A program made the position numbers and the translations under genes. From assembly GCA_031272205.1 (NCBI GenBank), contig JAISUH010000022.1:1-32539 (forward strand): 32,539 nt of DNA, given 5' to 3'. The stretch is from Dysgonamonadaceae bacterium. Lineage in GTDB: Bacteria; Bacteroidota; Bacteroidia; Bacteroidales; Dysgonomonadaceae. Shown piece by piece: positions 1 to 8,197 of this stretch; the stretch's first letter is position 1; each line of letters begins with the position of its first letter. The notes beneath the pieces are model-generated. The model saw only the letters and a list, made by a program, of their open reading frames with translations. It searched no databases and was not told the origin of the DNA.

Positions 1-1389
1 GATGAGTACGGTATTCTCGTTTTTCAGGATTTGTGGGGTTCGGGCGACTGCAACGGCGCTTGGGAAGATGCTATGAAACTGCACTCGCGCGAGCGGCGTT
101 GGGAATATCCTGATAATCATACGCTTTTCATTGCTTCGGTCGAAGATCAGGTGAAGATGGTGCGCAATCATCCGAGTCTGTGCCTGTGGTGCGGCGGCAA
201 CGAATGGCCGCTGGCCAAAGATATTGACGAAAAACTGAAAAACGAGGTCTTCCCGCGTCTCGATCCGGAACGGCTTTTTATTAGTTATTCAACTGATACA
301 GTGTTGATTGGCAATGATAAAACAGGCGTTGGTGATGGACCTTACGGCATTCAGGAATTGGAATGGCATTTTGAGCATCAATATCCGACATTCAATCCCG
401 AAGCCGGCTCGGTCGGCTCGCCCGAAGTCGAGAGTATGCGATTGATAATGACCGAAAAAGAATTGGCAGAGTTTCCGCGCAACGGACGAACATTCGATGC
501 CACTTGGCGTTACCACAAAGACCTCGGCTATGGCAATCATCTCGAACGCTACGGACAGGTTACCAATATCGAGACCTATTGCAAATATGCTCAGGTAGTT
601 AACTACGACCAGTACCGCGCGTTTATGGAAGGACGGGCATCGCGAATGTGGGAATGGTACACCGGCATCCTTATATGGAAAACGCAAAATCCGTGGACTT
701 CGCTGCGCGGGCAGATGTATGACTATTATCTTGATGTAAATGCCTCATTATACGGAACAAAGAAAGGCTGCGAACCGTTGCATCCCGCTTATAACCGCGC
801 AAGCCGTAAGGTAGAACTGTTGAACACCGGACTTGGCAAACACAGCGCCACTACCGTCAAAGCACAGATTTATGACCTGTCGGGCAAGGTGGTATGGGAA
901 AAAGACGCTGCCGCGCCGATCGAAGCGAACAGCACAGTGCGGCTGTTTGAAGTCCCCACGCCCGATACAACTCAAATCAAAGGCGCTTATTTCCTGAAAC
1001 TTACGCTATTGGAAAACGGCGCAAAACGGACCGACAACGTCTATTGGCTGACGACTGTCGAAAACGACTTCACGGCGCTGACAAAGATGCCGCCGAGTAA
1101 ACCCGAAGTCGCTGTAAAACTCGACAAATCAGGCGACAACTATACGGGCACGGTGCATCTGAAATCCGACGGCAAAATTTCGTTCTTCAACCGCATCAAG
1201 GTATTCGACCGACAGACCGGCGAACGCATCCTGCCGGTGCATTATTCCGACAACTATATCACGCTGATGCCCGACGACGAAGCAAGCGTCAGCATCGAGT
1301 TCACGTCACCAATTCCAAAAGATCGCATCGAGATTGCTATCGACAGCTGGACTGCAGAACGTTTAATAGGGGGATATGGCAAAGAATAA
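1..1389 (+). CDS. GH2 exo-beta-D-glucosaminidase-like hydrolase, C-terminal part (5' end outside window)
   Basis: The reading frame is open from base 1 and begins DEYGILVFQDLWGSGDCNG, the conserved segment just before the catalytic region of GH2 beta-mannosidase/exo-glucosaminidase enzymes, so the N-terminal sugar-binding and Ig-like domains lie to the left of the window. The HPSLCLWCGGNEW motif carries the likely acid/base Glu (codon 202-204). FNPEAGSVGSPE carries the likely nucleophile Glu (codon 400-402), aligned by position with the nucleophile loop of mannosidases. After the barrel come the YCKYAQVVNYDQYRAFMEG and LIWKTQNPWTSLRGQMYDYY segments and then Ig-like domains, an arrangement I recall from CsxA-type exo-beta-D-glucosaminidases, which release GlcN from chitosan ends. 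Beta-mannosidase is the main alternative. No signal peptide can be judged because the start is missing. Confidence 0.8.
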   Translation, partial: DEYGILVFQDLWGSGDCNGAWEDAMKLHSRERRWEYPDNHTLFIASVEDQVKMVRNHPSLCLWCGGNEWPLAKDIDEKLKNEVFPRLDPERLFISYSTDTVLIGNDKTGVGDGPYGIQELEWHFEHQYPTFNPEAGSVGSPEVESMRLIMTEKELAEFPRNGRTFDATWRYHKDLGYGNHLERYGQVTNIETYCKYAQVVNYDQYRAFMEGRASRMWEWYTGILIWKTQNPWTSLRGQMYDYYLDVNASLYGTKKGCEPLHPAYNRASRKVELLNTGLGKHSATTVKAQIYDLSGKVVWEKDAAAPIEANSTVRLFEVPTPDTTQIKGAYFLKLTLLENGAKRTDNVYWLTTVENDFTALTKMPPSKPEVAVKLDKSGDNYTGTVHLKSDGKISFFNRIKVFDRQTGERILPVHYSDNYITLMPDDEASVSIEFTSPIPKDRIEIAIDSWTAERLIGGYGKE

Positions 1390-1521
1390 TCCACATTATT
1401 CGTAGGGCGAAAAGAAGGCGCCTCCCCTCACCCCTGCATCTGCGCGACCACTAAAAAAAGAAACAAGGCCTTTTCTTTTCCATCAGCAGGCCGTGGTTGC
1501 CCGCTTCCGCTTTTTTTATAA

Positions 1522-1971
1522 TTACGACAGCAGTTTCTTCACCGTGTCGGAAATGGCTCGTCCTTCGGCTTTTCCGGCAAGCTGTTTCGATGCCGCGCCC
1601 ATCACCTTTCCCATCTCTTTCATCGATGTAGCGCCGGTCTGAGCAATGATTTCCTTCACGGCCGCTTCCAAAGCTTCGGGCGAAAGCTGTTCGGGCAAGA
1701 AAGACTGTATGATTTTCACTTCGGCCAATTCTTTTTCGGCCAATTCGGGTCTGTTTTGCGAGAGGTAAATCTCGGCGCTGTCTTTGCGCTGTTTTACCAT
1801 TTTTTGAAGGATAGAAGTTGCCGTATCATCCGATAACTCGTCATTCGCCCCTTTTGCCGTTTTAGCTTCCAAAAATTCTTTTTTCACGCCTCTCAAGGCA
1901 TCAAGACGCACTTTATCTTTAGCCAGCATGGCTTTTTTTATCTCTTCGCTTATTGTTTCAAACAATCCCAT
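1522..1971 (-). CDS. yqeY: GatB/YqeY domain protein
   Basis: This 149-residue protein has the size and sequence of the stand-alone YqeY family, which resembles the C-terminal tRNA-binding helical domain of GatB. Family-typical segments are the start MGLFETISEEIKKAMLAKDK, DALRGVKKEFLEAKTAKG, a mid-protein KQRKDSAEIY and the end GKAEGRAISDTVKKLL. A cytosolic tRNA-related role is assumed for the family, but its function is not well established. It lies 30 bp downstream of ftsZ on the same strand and is probably the last gene of the dcw transcript, a common order in Bacteroidales. The ATG at 1971 is the only good start. Confidence 0.9.
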   Translation of the reverse strand: MGLFETISEEIKKAMLAKDKVRLDALRGVKKEFLEAKTAKGANDELSDDTATSILQKMVKQRKDSAEIYLSQNRPELAEKELAEVKIIQSFLPEQLSPEALEAAVKEIIAQTGATSMKEMGKVMGAASKQLAGKAEGRAISDTVKKLLS

Positions 1972-2001
1972 AACTATTTAATTTTATATGTTTTACATTA
2001 T

Positions 2002-3318
2002 TTATTTCGAATATTTTTCCAAGTCGAACAACGATGCCTGCTTAGTGCGCTCTTCGTTGTGGTAAGCTCTCGGATTGAAGTCGCTCTCGCGTTTGAAGAC
2101 AGGTGTTTTTTCCAAGGCCTCAATAATTTTATCGTCATCCATTTCTTCGAGCGTCAATACAAAGGGCTCGAGATGCGAAGTGGTTGTAAGGATACTCTTC
2201 AAACCCTCTTTACCGTAATATTTCTCAATCAGCTTCTGTTCCTGAAGTATGCGTTCGCGTTCGACATCTTCGCGTATCTTGCGTTCCAATTCCTCAGCTT
2301 TGTTCTCGATGTCGCGTTGTTTTTCAATACCCGGCACATTAGCAATAGAAAATCCGGTGGCGAGAAGCGTAACTTTCACATCCTCACCTAATTCATCTTC
2401 AACGGCTGCACCCCAAATCACTTCAATATCGCGTCCAAACTTCGACATAAACTCGTGCATCGCGTTCATTTCATCCATCATAAGCGGATGCTCTTCCCCA
2501 AACGAAATGTTGATGAGAATTTTTTTCGCGCTGAACACATCGTTGTTGTTCAACAAGGGTGAGTGCAACGCATCTTTTATAGCCTCGTTCACACGGTCTT
2601 TGCCTCTTCCCACTCCACGGCTCATAATGGCTACGCCGCCATCTTTCAAGGTCGTATTCACGTCGGCAAAATCAAGGTTCACATGACCATGAATAGTGAT
2701 GATTTCGGCTATGCTCTTTGCAGCGATGGCCAGCGTGTCATCAGCGCGGGCGAAAGCGTTGAGCATGGTCAAATCGTGGTATATATCACGAAGCCGTTCG
2801 TTATTGATAACCAACAGCGCATCCACATTGGCTGCAATTTCTTCCACTCCTTTCAGAGCCTGAATGATTTTCGAAGATCCTTCAAATACAAAAGGGATGG
2901 TAACGATACCTACGGTAAGAATTCCCATCTCTTTGGCTGTACGAGCCACGACTGGAGCTGCTCCCGTACCGGTTCCGCCGCCCATTCCGGCGGTGATGAA
3001 TGCCATGCGCGTGCCGTCGCTCAACAAATCCTGAATCAGGTAGAGGCTTTCTTCCGCCGCACGTCGAGCTACTTCGGGTTTGTTTCCGGCGCCCAAACCG
3101 CCTGTCGTTTGCCCACCCAACTGCACTTTCACGGGCACGGGCGATTTCATCAATGCCTGATTATCGGTATTGCAAAGTGCAAAAGAAACATCGTGAATAC
3201 CTTCCTGAAACATGTGATTCACGGCATTTCCGCCGCCGCCGCCTACGCCAATCACTTTGATGATGGCTTCCGTGCGACTTTGTAGTTGAAAATCTAATAA
3301 ATCTATATCGTCACCCAT
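2002..3318 (-). CDS. ftsZ: cell division GTPase FtsZ
   Basis: FtsZ is the tubulin homologue that polymerises into the cytokinetic ring. The GTP-binding glycine loop VIGVGGGGGNAVNHM is at residues 22-36, the tubulin signature GGGTGTG at 113-119, and the T7 synergy loop NLDFADVNT, which supplies the catalytic Asp residues across the filament interface, at 214-222. The 438-residue length is longer than the E. coli protein because of a charged, coiled-coil-prone linker after about residue 330 (many E, K and R). The tail EERTKQASLFDLEKYSK holds a hydrophobic patch that could be the conserved FtsA-binding peptide. It follows ftsA by 45 bp. The N-terminus has about 15 residues before the core, normal for the phylum. 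Confidence 0.97.
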   Translation of the reverse strand: MGDDIDLLDFQLQSRTEAIIKVIGVGGGGGNAVNHMFQEGIHDVSFALCNTDNQALMKSPVPVKVQLGGQTTGGLGAGNKPEVARRAAEESLYLIQDLLSDGTRMAFITAGMGGGTGTGAAPVVARTAKEMGILTVGIVTIPFVFEGSSKIIQALKGVEEIAANVDALLVINNERLRDIYHDLTMLNAFARADDTLAIAAKSIAEIITIHGHVNLDFADVNTTLKDGGVAIMSRGVGRGKDRVNEAIKDALHSPLLNNNDVFSAKKILINISFGEEHPLMMDEMNAMHEFMSKFGRDIEVIWGAAVEDELGEDVKVTLLATGFSIANVPGIEKQRDIENKAEELERKIREDVERERILQEQKLIEKYYGKEGLKSILTTTSHLEPFVLTLEEMDDDKIIEALEKTPVFKRESDFNPRAYHNEERTKQASLFDLEKYSK

Positions 3319-3363
3319 AATATTGTGTTTTTTATTTTGTTGTATATCAATTATCTGAATTTT

Positions 3364-4770
3364 TTATTCTTCTTCATCCTCATCGTCTTCTTCATGGAAC
3401 ATTTCATTGAAGAAATGCCCCAAAAAACCGCCTTCGTTATTCGAATGTTCTTTTTCCTTCCTCTCTTTCTCTTCTTTCTCTTTCCGTTCTTGCAACTTTT
3501 TGAGTCTTTTTTCTTCTTTTTTAAGTTCCTCAATCTGCTTTTTTTGTTCGTTTCTCTGGCCGTGATTCCAAGGAAAAGACCATGATGATTTCGATTTATC
3601 GCTTTCTCCGTCCGCCGCTTCTTCGATAAGTATCTTTTCACAATCTTCTTTCGCGAACAGCAGCATACCCAAGGCCTGGGTCATAGCGGGATTGTTTACG
3701 ATTTCGGGCGAATTGTTTACCATTGTTTTTTTAGCAGAGGCTTTCCTTACAGGCATTTTCAGTTTTTCGGTCAGATACAAATCGAGATTCCTCAACTGCG
3801 AAGCCCCTCCGGTAATAATCAATCCGGCGCCCAATTGTCCTTCGTAACCCGAAAGGCGGATTTGCTCTTTCAAATTGGCGGTAATTTCGTCCAAACGCAT
3901 ACGGATGACTTTGTTGAGTTCCACCAGATCGATTTCGGGTTTCTGCGAAAAGGGGGAGAACAACCCGTTGTCCTGATTATCTTTTGCCTTGCCGAATTTG
4001 GTTTTGTATTGCTCTGCGTCGCTCTCCACAAAATTGAGTTCGCAAATATCTTTGGTTATGGTGCTCCCACCAAAAGGAATAACCGCAAGATGACGGAGAA
4101 TGCCGTCTTTGTAAACCGAGAGTGTAGTGGTGCCCGCGCCAAAATCGACAAAAGCGCAACCCAACTGTTTTTCTTCGTCGTTGAGCGTAATGGCGGCAGA
4201 GGCAAGCGGCCCAACAATGTAATCAACAATCGGTAAGCCCAACTTTTCCTCGATGCTTTTTTTAATGTTTATCATCAGGGTGGGACGGCCAACGAGGATT
4301 TCAAAACCGGCTTCGATTTGCGAGCAAGTTACCCCTACCGGATTGTTTTCCGGACGGTCATCAACAAAATACTCCACATCAGCTACCGCATACTTGCGGT
4401 TTAATTCGGGCTTGTAGTCTTCGGCTTTTCGGCGCAATTGTTCAATCACCTCCTCTGTAACGATGCCCGACGAGGTTAATTGCTTCATTTCCCGATATTT
4501 TTCGGTGTGGAGCGACTGTCCGCCGAGCGAAACATAAACCCGTCCAATTTTGCGCGGCGGTTGCAATTTATTTTCCAACAGGTTTATCAATTTTTTGACA
4601 ATCCCGCTCGTTTTTTCAATGTTATACACTAAGCCGCGGCGAATGCATCCGTCGGAAGGAATACTTACGCTTTCCGACACCGAAATGACGTTGTTTTCGT
4701 TCATCCGCCCTACAATGCCCCTGATTTCCGAACTCCCAAGGTCAATGGCTACTATAAATCCTGTTTGCAT
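3364..4770 (-). CDS. ftsA: cell division protein FtsA
   Basis: FtsA is an actin-like ATPase that tethers FtsZ filaments to the membrane. The N-terminus AIDLGSSEIRGIVG is the phosphate-1 motif. SLGGQSLHTEKYREM marks the 1C domain specific to FtsA, AFVDFGAGTTTLSVYKDG is phosphate-2, and LIITGGASQLRNLDLYL is the adenosine motif. At 468 residues it is longer than most FtsA proteins. After the core comes a low-complexity Lys/Glu linker of about 35 residues, then GGFLGHFFNEMF, which could be the amphipathic membrane-targeting helix, and a final very acidic stretch of Asp/Glu. The gene lies between ftsQ and ftsZ in the standard order. The T-rich and A-rich DNA of the linker produces spurious ORFs on both strands. 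Confidence 0.96.
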   Translation of the reverse strand: MQTGFIVAIDLGSSEIRGIVGRMNENNVISVSESVSIPSDGCIRRGLVYNIEKTSGIVKKLINLLENKLQPPRKIGRVYVSLGGQSLHTEKYREMKQLTSSGIVTEEVIEQLRRKAEDYKPELNRKYAVADVEYFVDDRPENNPVGVTCSQIEAGFEILVGRPTLMINIKKSIEEKLGLPIVDYIVGPLASAAITLNDEEKQLGCAFVDFGAGTTTLSVYKDGILRHLAVIPFGGSTITKDICELNFVESDAEQYKTKFGKAKDNQDNGLFSPFSQKPEIDLVELNKVIRMRLDEITANLKEQIRLSGYEGQLGAGLIITGGASQLRNLDLYLTEKLKMPVRKASAKKTMVNNSPEIVNNPAMTQALGMLLFAKEDCEKILIEEAADGESDKSKSSWSFPWNHGQRNEQKKQIEELKKEEKRLKKLQERKEKEEKERKEKEHSNNEGGFLGHFFNEMFHEEDDEDEEE

Positions 4771-4826
4771 TCTATTTTGTTGTTTAAACTGTTATCATCA
4801 GTGTTATATAATTGAATATCAATATT

Positions 4827-5558
4827 TTATTTTTTCGTACAAACCACTTGATTGTCGTATTTCAAATTAACTTCGGAATATCGGTTCCATCCCACAACAT
4901 TCAATCCTTTTTCGATAAAAAGGGTGAATTTGGCCAATTTGGCAGGGTAATTATCCAATTTTCCCAACACAATGCGAAAATCGCCAATGCGAGGCACAAT
5001 CTCCACATCGCGGTTTTTCCGCACTACAATTTGATCAACCCACGCATCCCAATCGGGATTGTTGTTCAGGAACTGTGCAAAATCGTACAATTCATTTTTG
5101 GCGTAATCTTCCTTGACAGATCCCGTTACTAACGGAACATAAACGGCATAGCTCAACGAAACAGGCATCCGTTCGCGGTTGTTATCGATATAATAACTGG
5201 CTCCCGCATCGGGGATAACCCGCAAAACGGGTTTCCGCTGATAAATAGTTGCCACGACTACACCCTGCGCTGTGGTATATACATCGGCCGATTTCACCAA
5301 ACGGTTGGTCAGGATAGCTTCTTTTATCGCAAGAGTATTCACTTCCCGCAAAAGCTTGCCCACAGGGTTCAGACCTTTTTGCTTCACGAGCGCTTCCACC
5401 TCGGACGATTGGATAAATTTGGTATTGACACTGTCTTTCACGATGACCTCAAAACCGTCGCACACCTCTGTCTGTGATGTTTTTCCAAAATAAAACACCG
5501 CAAAAACGAGGTAGCCGACAATCAGCAATGCCCCAAATATGACCAAGAACTTCTTCAT
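4827..5558 (-). CDS. ftsQ: cell division protein FtsQ/DivIB
   Basis: This is a single-pass inner-membrane protein with a periplasmic POTRA domain, which in other bacteria forms the FtsQLB scaffold. The 243-residue sequence has a short cytoplasmic start (MKKF), a transmembrane helix at about residues 5-27, a POTRA-like segment from about 35 (FEVIVKDSVNTKFIQSSEVEALV) and a beta domain with the FtsQ-type segment VYTTAQGVVVATIYQRKPVLRVI. Sequence conservation in FtsQ is low, so the call rests on topology, length and its position between murC and ftsA. A perfect TAnnTTTG -7 element just upstream suggests it may also be transcribed separately. Confidence 0.9.
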   Translation of the reverse strand: MKKFLVIFGALLIVGYLVFAVFYFGKTSQTEVCDGFEVIVKDSVNTKFIQSSEVEALVKQKGLNPVGKLLREVNTLAIKEAILTNRLVKSADVYTTAQGVVVATIYQRKPVLRVIPDAGASYYIDNNRERMPVSLSYAVYVPLVTGSVKEDYAKNELYDFAQFLNNNPDWDAWVDQIVVRKNRDVEIVPRIGDFRIVLGKLDNYPAKLAKFTLFIEKGLNVVGWNRYSEVNLKYDNQVVCTKK

Positions 5559-5570
5559 ATATTCTATTTA

Positions 5571-5578
5571 CAAAGATA
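5571..5578 (-). promoter_or_regulatory. possible internal -7 promoter element before ftsQ
   Basis: On the minus strand the bases read TATCTTTG, an exact match to the Bacteroidota -7 consensus TAnnTTTG, 12 bases before the ftsQ start codon in the 92-bp gap after murC. I see no TTTG at the expected -33 spacing. A transcript from here would have only about 6 untranslated bases. This is suggestive only. Confidence 0.35.
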
Positions 5579-5650
5579 CATCAACTATTTCAAAAAGAAG
5601 CCTTAAAAGCCTTTGTTTTATTCAAATTATATGCGAGGATGCCAAAAAAA

Positions 5651-7024
5651 TCACGACTGTTTCCCTTTCAATATCTTTTGAATATCGGGCAACAGAAATT
5701 CGATGTCGCCCGCACCAAAGGTTACCAACACCTCTATATTGTTCTTCCCCTGCAAATAATCCAACAATTCCGATTTCTTCAACATCACTTTATTTTTCGA
5801 TGTCATTTTCTCGAAAATCAATCCCGATGTAACGCCCGGAATAGGATCTTCCCTCGCCGGATAGATGTCGAGAAGGATCACATTGTCCAACTTAGACAGG
5901 CTCGCGGCAAAATCGTCGGAGAAATCGCGTGTCCGCGAATACAGATGGGGCTGGAAAACGCCCAAAATCCGCTTATCGGGATACAACATCTTTATGGAGT
6001 CTATGGAGGCCGACAACTCGTCAGGATGATGCGCATAATCATCGATGAAAACGGCGTTTTTGGTCTTCAAATGAAAATCGAAACGCCGGCGAGCGCCGGC
6101 AAAAGATTTCATCGCGCAGCGCAACTCATCGGCGTTCACTCCGCACAAGCTTGCCGCAGCAATGGCCGCCACCGCGTTTTCTATGTTTATTTTCACAGGG
6201 ACACCCACCTCTATGTCGGGAATGCGTTGGCCGGGCGAGACAAAATCAAAAACAATCGTCCCGTTTCCGATGCGGATGTTTTCGGCATGAAAATCGCCCT
6301 CCGTTTCGGAATAGGTGAAAATGCGAACCGACTCGGAGCATTGAGGCCTTACATCAATATCTTTTTTGATGATCAAATAACCGTCAGGACGGATGAGCGA
6401 GGTGAATTTCTCGAAACTCTCCCGATACGCCTCCGGCGTCCCGTAAATATCGAGGTGATCGGGATCGGCCGAAGTGATAACGGCAATCCAGGGGTGCAGC
6501 CAATGGAAGGAACGATCGTATTCATCGGCCTCGACCACCGTAATGGCGCTTTTATCGGACAGCAGCAGGTTATTATCGTAGTTTTTGAGGATTCCCCCAA
6601 GGAATGCACTGCAATCGATGTGCGACTGTTTCAGCAAATGTGCCGTCATGCTCGAAACGGTAGTCTTTCCGTGTGTTCCGGCAACGCAGATGGCATCGCT
6701 AAACTTGGTGATTTCACCCAATACCTGCGCACGCTTCATCAGGGCAAATCCGTTTTTGCGAAAATAGCCCATTTCACCGTGAGAATCCGGTACTGCCGGA
6801 GTATAAACAACTAAGGTTTTCTCCTTGTCGAGAAATTCGGTAGGGATAGCATTTGTGTCATCGTCGTAATGGACGAAAGCGCCCTCTTTTTCAAGCATCT
6901 CAGTCAGCTGTGTGCGCGTGCGATCGTAGCCGCCCACGCGCTTGCCCTGCGACAAGAAATAACGGGCGAGATTACTCATCCCGATACCGCCAATCCCGAT
7001 GAAATATATTAATTCATAATTCAT
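5651..7024 (-). CDS. murC: UDP-N-acetylmuramate--L-alanine ligase MurC
   Basis: MurC is a cytosolic ATP-dependent ligase that adds L-Ala to UDP-MurNAc, the first peptide step of peptidoglycan synthesis. The N-terminal UDP-binding glycine motif is IGIGGIGMSNLARYFL, the P-loop is CVAGTHGKTTVSSM, and the middle domain has VVEADEYDRSF. The C-terminal domain shows DDYAHHPDELSASI, and the segment RILGVFQPHLYSRTRDF is typical of MurC rather than MurD, MurE or MurF. The length of 457 residues is standard. Its start codon lies inside the 3' end of murG (11-base overlap), so the two are probably translationally coupled. Confidence 0.97.
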   Translation of the reverse strand: MNYELIYFIGIGGIGMSNLARYFLSQGKRVGGYDRTRTQLTEMLEKEGAFVHYDDDTNAIPTEFLDKEKTLVVYTPAVPDSHGEMGYFRKNGFALMKRAQVLGEITKFSDAICVAGTHGKTTVSSMTAHLLKQSHIDCSAFLGGILKNYDNNLLLSDKSAITVVEADEYDRSFHWLHPWIAVITSADPDHLDIYGTPEAYRESFEKFTSLIRPDGYLIIKKDIDVRPQCSESVRIFTYSETEGDFHAENIRIGNGTIVFDFVSPGQRIPDIEVGVPVKINIENAVAAIAAASLCGVNADELRCAMKSFAGARRRFDFHLKTKNAVFIDDYAHHPDELSASIDSIKMLYPDKRILGVFQPHLYSRTRDFSDDFAASLSKLDNVILLDIYPAREDPIPGVTSGLIFEKMTSKNKVMLKKSELLDYLQGKNNIEVLVTFGAGDIEFLLPDIQKILKGKQS

Positions 7025-8165
7025 AACCGACCTGTGATGAGCAATTTTTCACTTTTATAATTTTATCTATCTCATCCACAATTCGTTTTGCCGAATCGTG
7101 TTGCGCTAATTTTGCTATGTTGCGACTCAATTGTTTCAATTGATTGTCGTCGTTTATCAAATTCAACGCAACGTCGAAAAGATGAGCCGGAGCCTCGATG
7201 TCGGCAACCATTACGGCAGCGCCTTTATCCGTCAAAGCCTGTGCATTTTTTGTTTGGTGGTCTTCGGCCACATTGGGCGATGGCACAAGGATTACAGGTT
7301 TTTCGAGCAGGCAAAACTCCGAAATCGAACCGGCGCCGGCACGCGAGATGACCAAGTCAGCCACAGAATAGGCGTAATCCATACGCGAAACAAAGTCGAA
7401 AAGATGCACATTAGCAGGGATTTTCCCTTCTGTTTGCAATTTCAGCATCTCGTTGTAGTAATATTTTCCGCACTGCCAGATGATCTGCACGTTTGATTCG
7501 CCAATTTTCGGGAATGAGCCGACGATACTTTGGTTTAACGTCCTTGCTCCGAGGCTTCCGCCCACCATGAGCGCCGTTTTTCTATCGGGGTCGAGGCCAA
7601 AAAACTCAACACCTTTTTTTCGATTTTCGTCCGAAACCAGCAAATCCTGACGGCAAGGGTTTCCCGTGAGAACTATTTTTTCTTTTGGAAAAAAACGTTC
7701 CATTCCGTCGTAAGCCACGCAAATACAAGCTGCGCTTTTTGCCAATATTTTGTTGGTTACGCCCGCGTATGAATTTTGTTCCTGTATGAGCGTCGGTACG
7801 CTCATCGATGCGGCAGCCTTTAAAACCGGGCCGCTGGCATATCCCCCCACGCCCACGGCGATATCGGGCTTGAAATTGCACACGATTTTTTTCGCCATGC
7901 GCAAGCTTTTCAGCAATTTCAGGACGACGGAAATATTTTTGAGCAGGCTCTTACGGTCGAAACCGGCCACAGGCAGTCCAACAATTTTGTATCCCGCCGC
8001 AGGAACACGTTCCATCTCCATGCGGTTTTCCGCACCCACAAAAAGAATTTCGGCATCCGGCCAATGCACTTTCACGGCATTGGCTATGGATATGGCGGGG
8101 AAAATGTGGCCGCCGGTGCCACCACCGCCAACAATTACGCGAGGATTATAACGGGTATTGTTCAT
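7014..8165 (-). CDS. murG: UDP-GlcNAc:lipid I GlcNAc transferase MurG
   Basis: MurG is a peripheral membrane GT28 glycosyltransferase that converts lipid I to lipid II on the inner leaflet. The N-terminal glycine loop GGGGTGGHIFPA starts at residue 13, with a second loop GGYASGPVLKAA. The C-terminal UDP-GlcNAc site includes MVGGSLGARTLNQSI and VISRAGAGSISEFCLLEKPVILVPSP, the diagnostic MurG segments. The length of 383 residues is normal. It lies 32 bp after ftsW and overlaps the murC start. Confidence 0.97.
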   Translation of the reverse strand: MNNTRYNPRVIVGGGGTGGHIFPAISIANAVKVHWPDAEILFVGAENRMEMERVPAAGYKIVGLPVAGFDRKSLLKNISVVLKLLKSLRMAKKIVCNFKPDIAVGVGGYASGPVLKAAASMSVPTLIQEQNSYAGVTNKILAKSAACICVAYDGMERFFPKEKIVLTGNPCRQDLLVSDENRKKGVEFFGLDPDRKTALMVGGSLGARTLNQSIVGSFPKIGESNVQIIWQCGKYYYNEMLKLQTEGKIPANVHLFDFVSRMDYAYSVADLVISRAGAGSISEFCLLEKPVILVPSPNVAEDHQTKNAQALTDKGAAVMVADIEAPAHLFDVALNLINDDNQLKQLSRNIAKLAQHDSAKRIVDEIDKIIKVKNCSSQVGYEL

Positions 8166-8197
8166 ATCTTAATATTTTTTTCATAATCAACATTTTA

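Noticed and set aside
1390-1521. Convergent gap between the GH2 gene and yqeY, checked for a bidirectional terminator
   Set aside because: GGCC-containing and short inverted sequences are present, but no stem with a proper T-run could be drawn with confidence.
2059-3285. Long plus-strand ORFs across ftsZ (and similar antisense ORFs over argS, murC and the S9 gene)
   Set aside because: They are shadows of strongly conserved genes on the other strand and encode low-complexity or atypical sequences with no recognisable domain.
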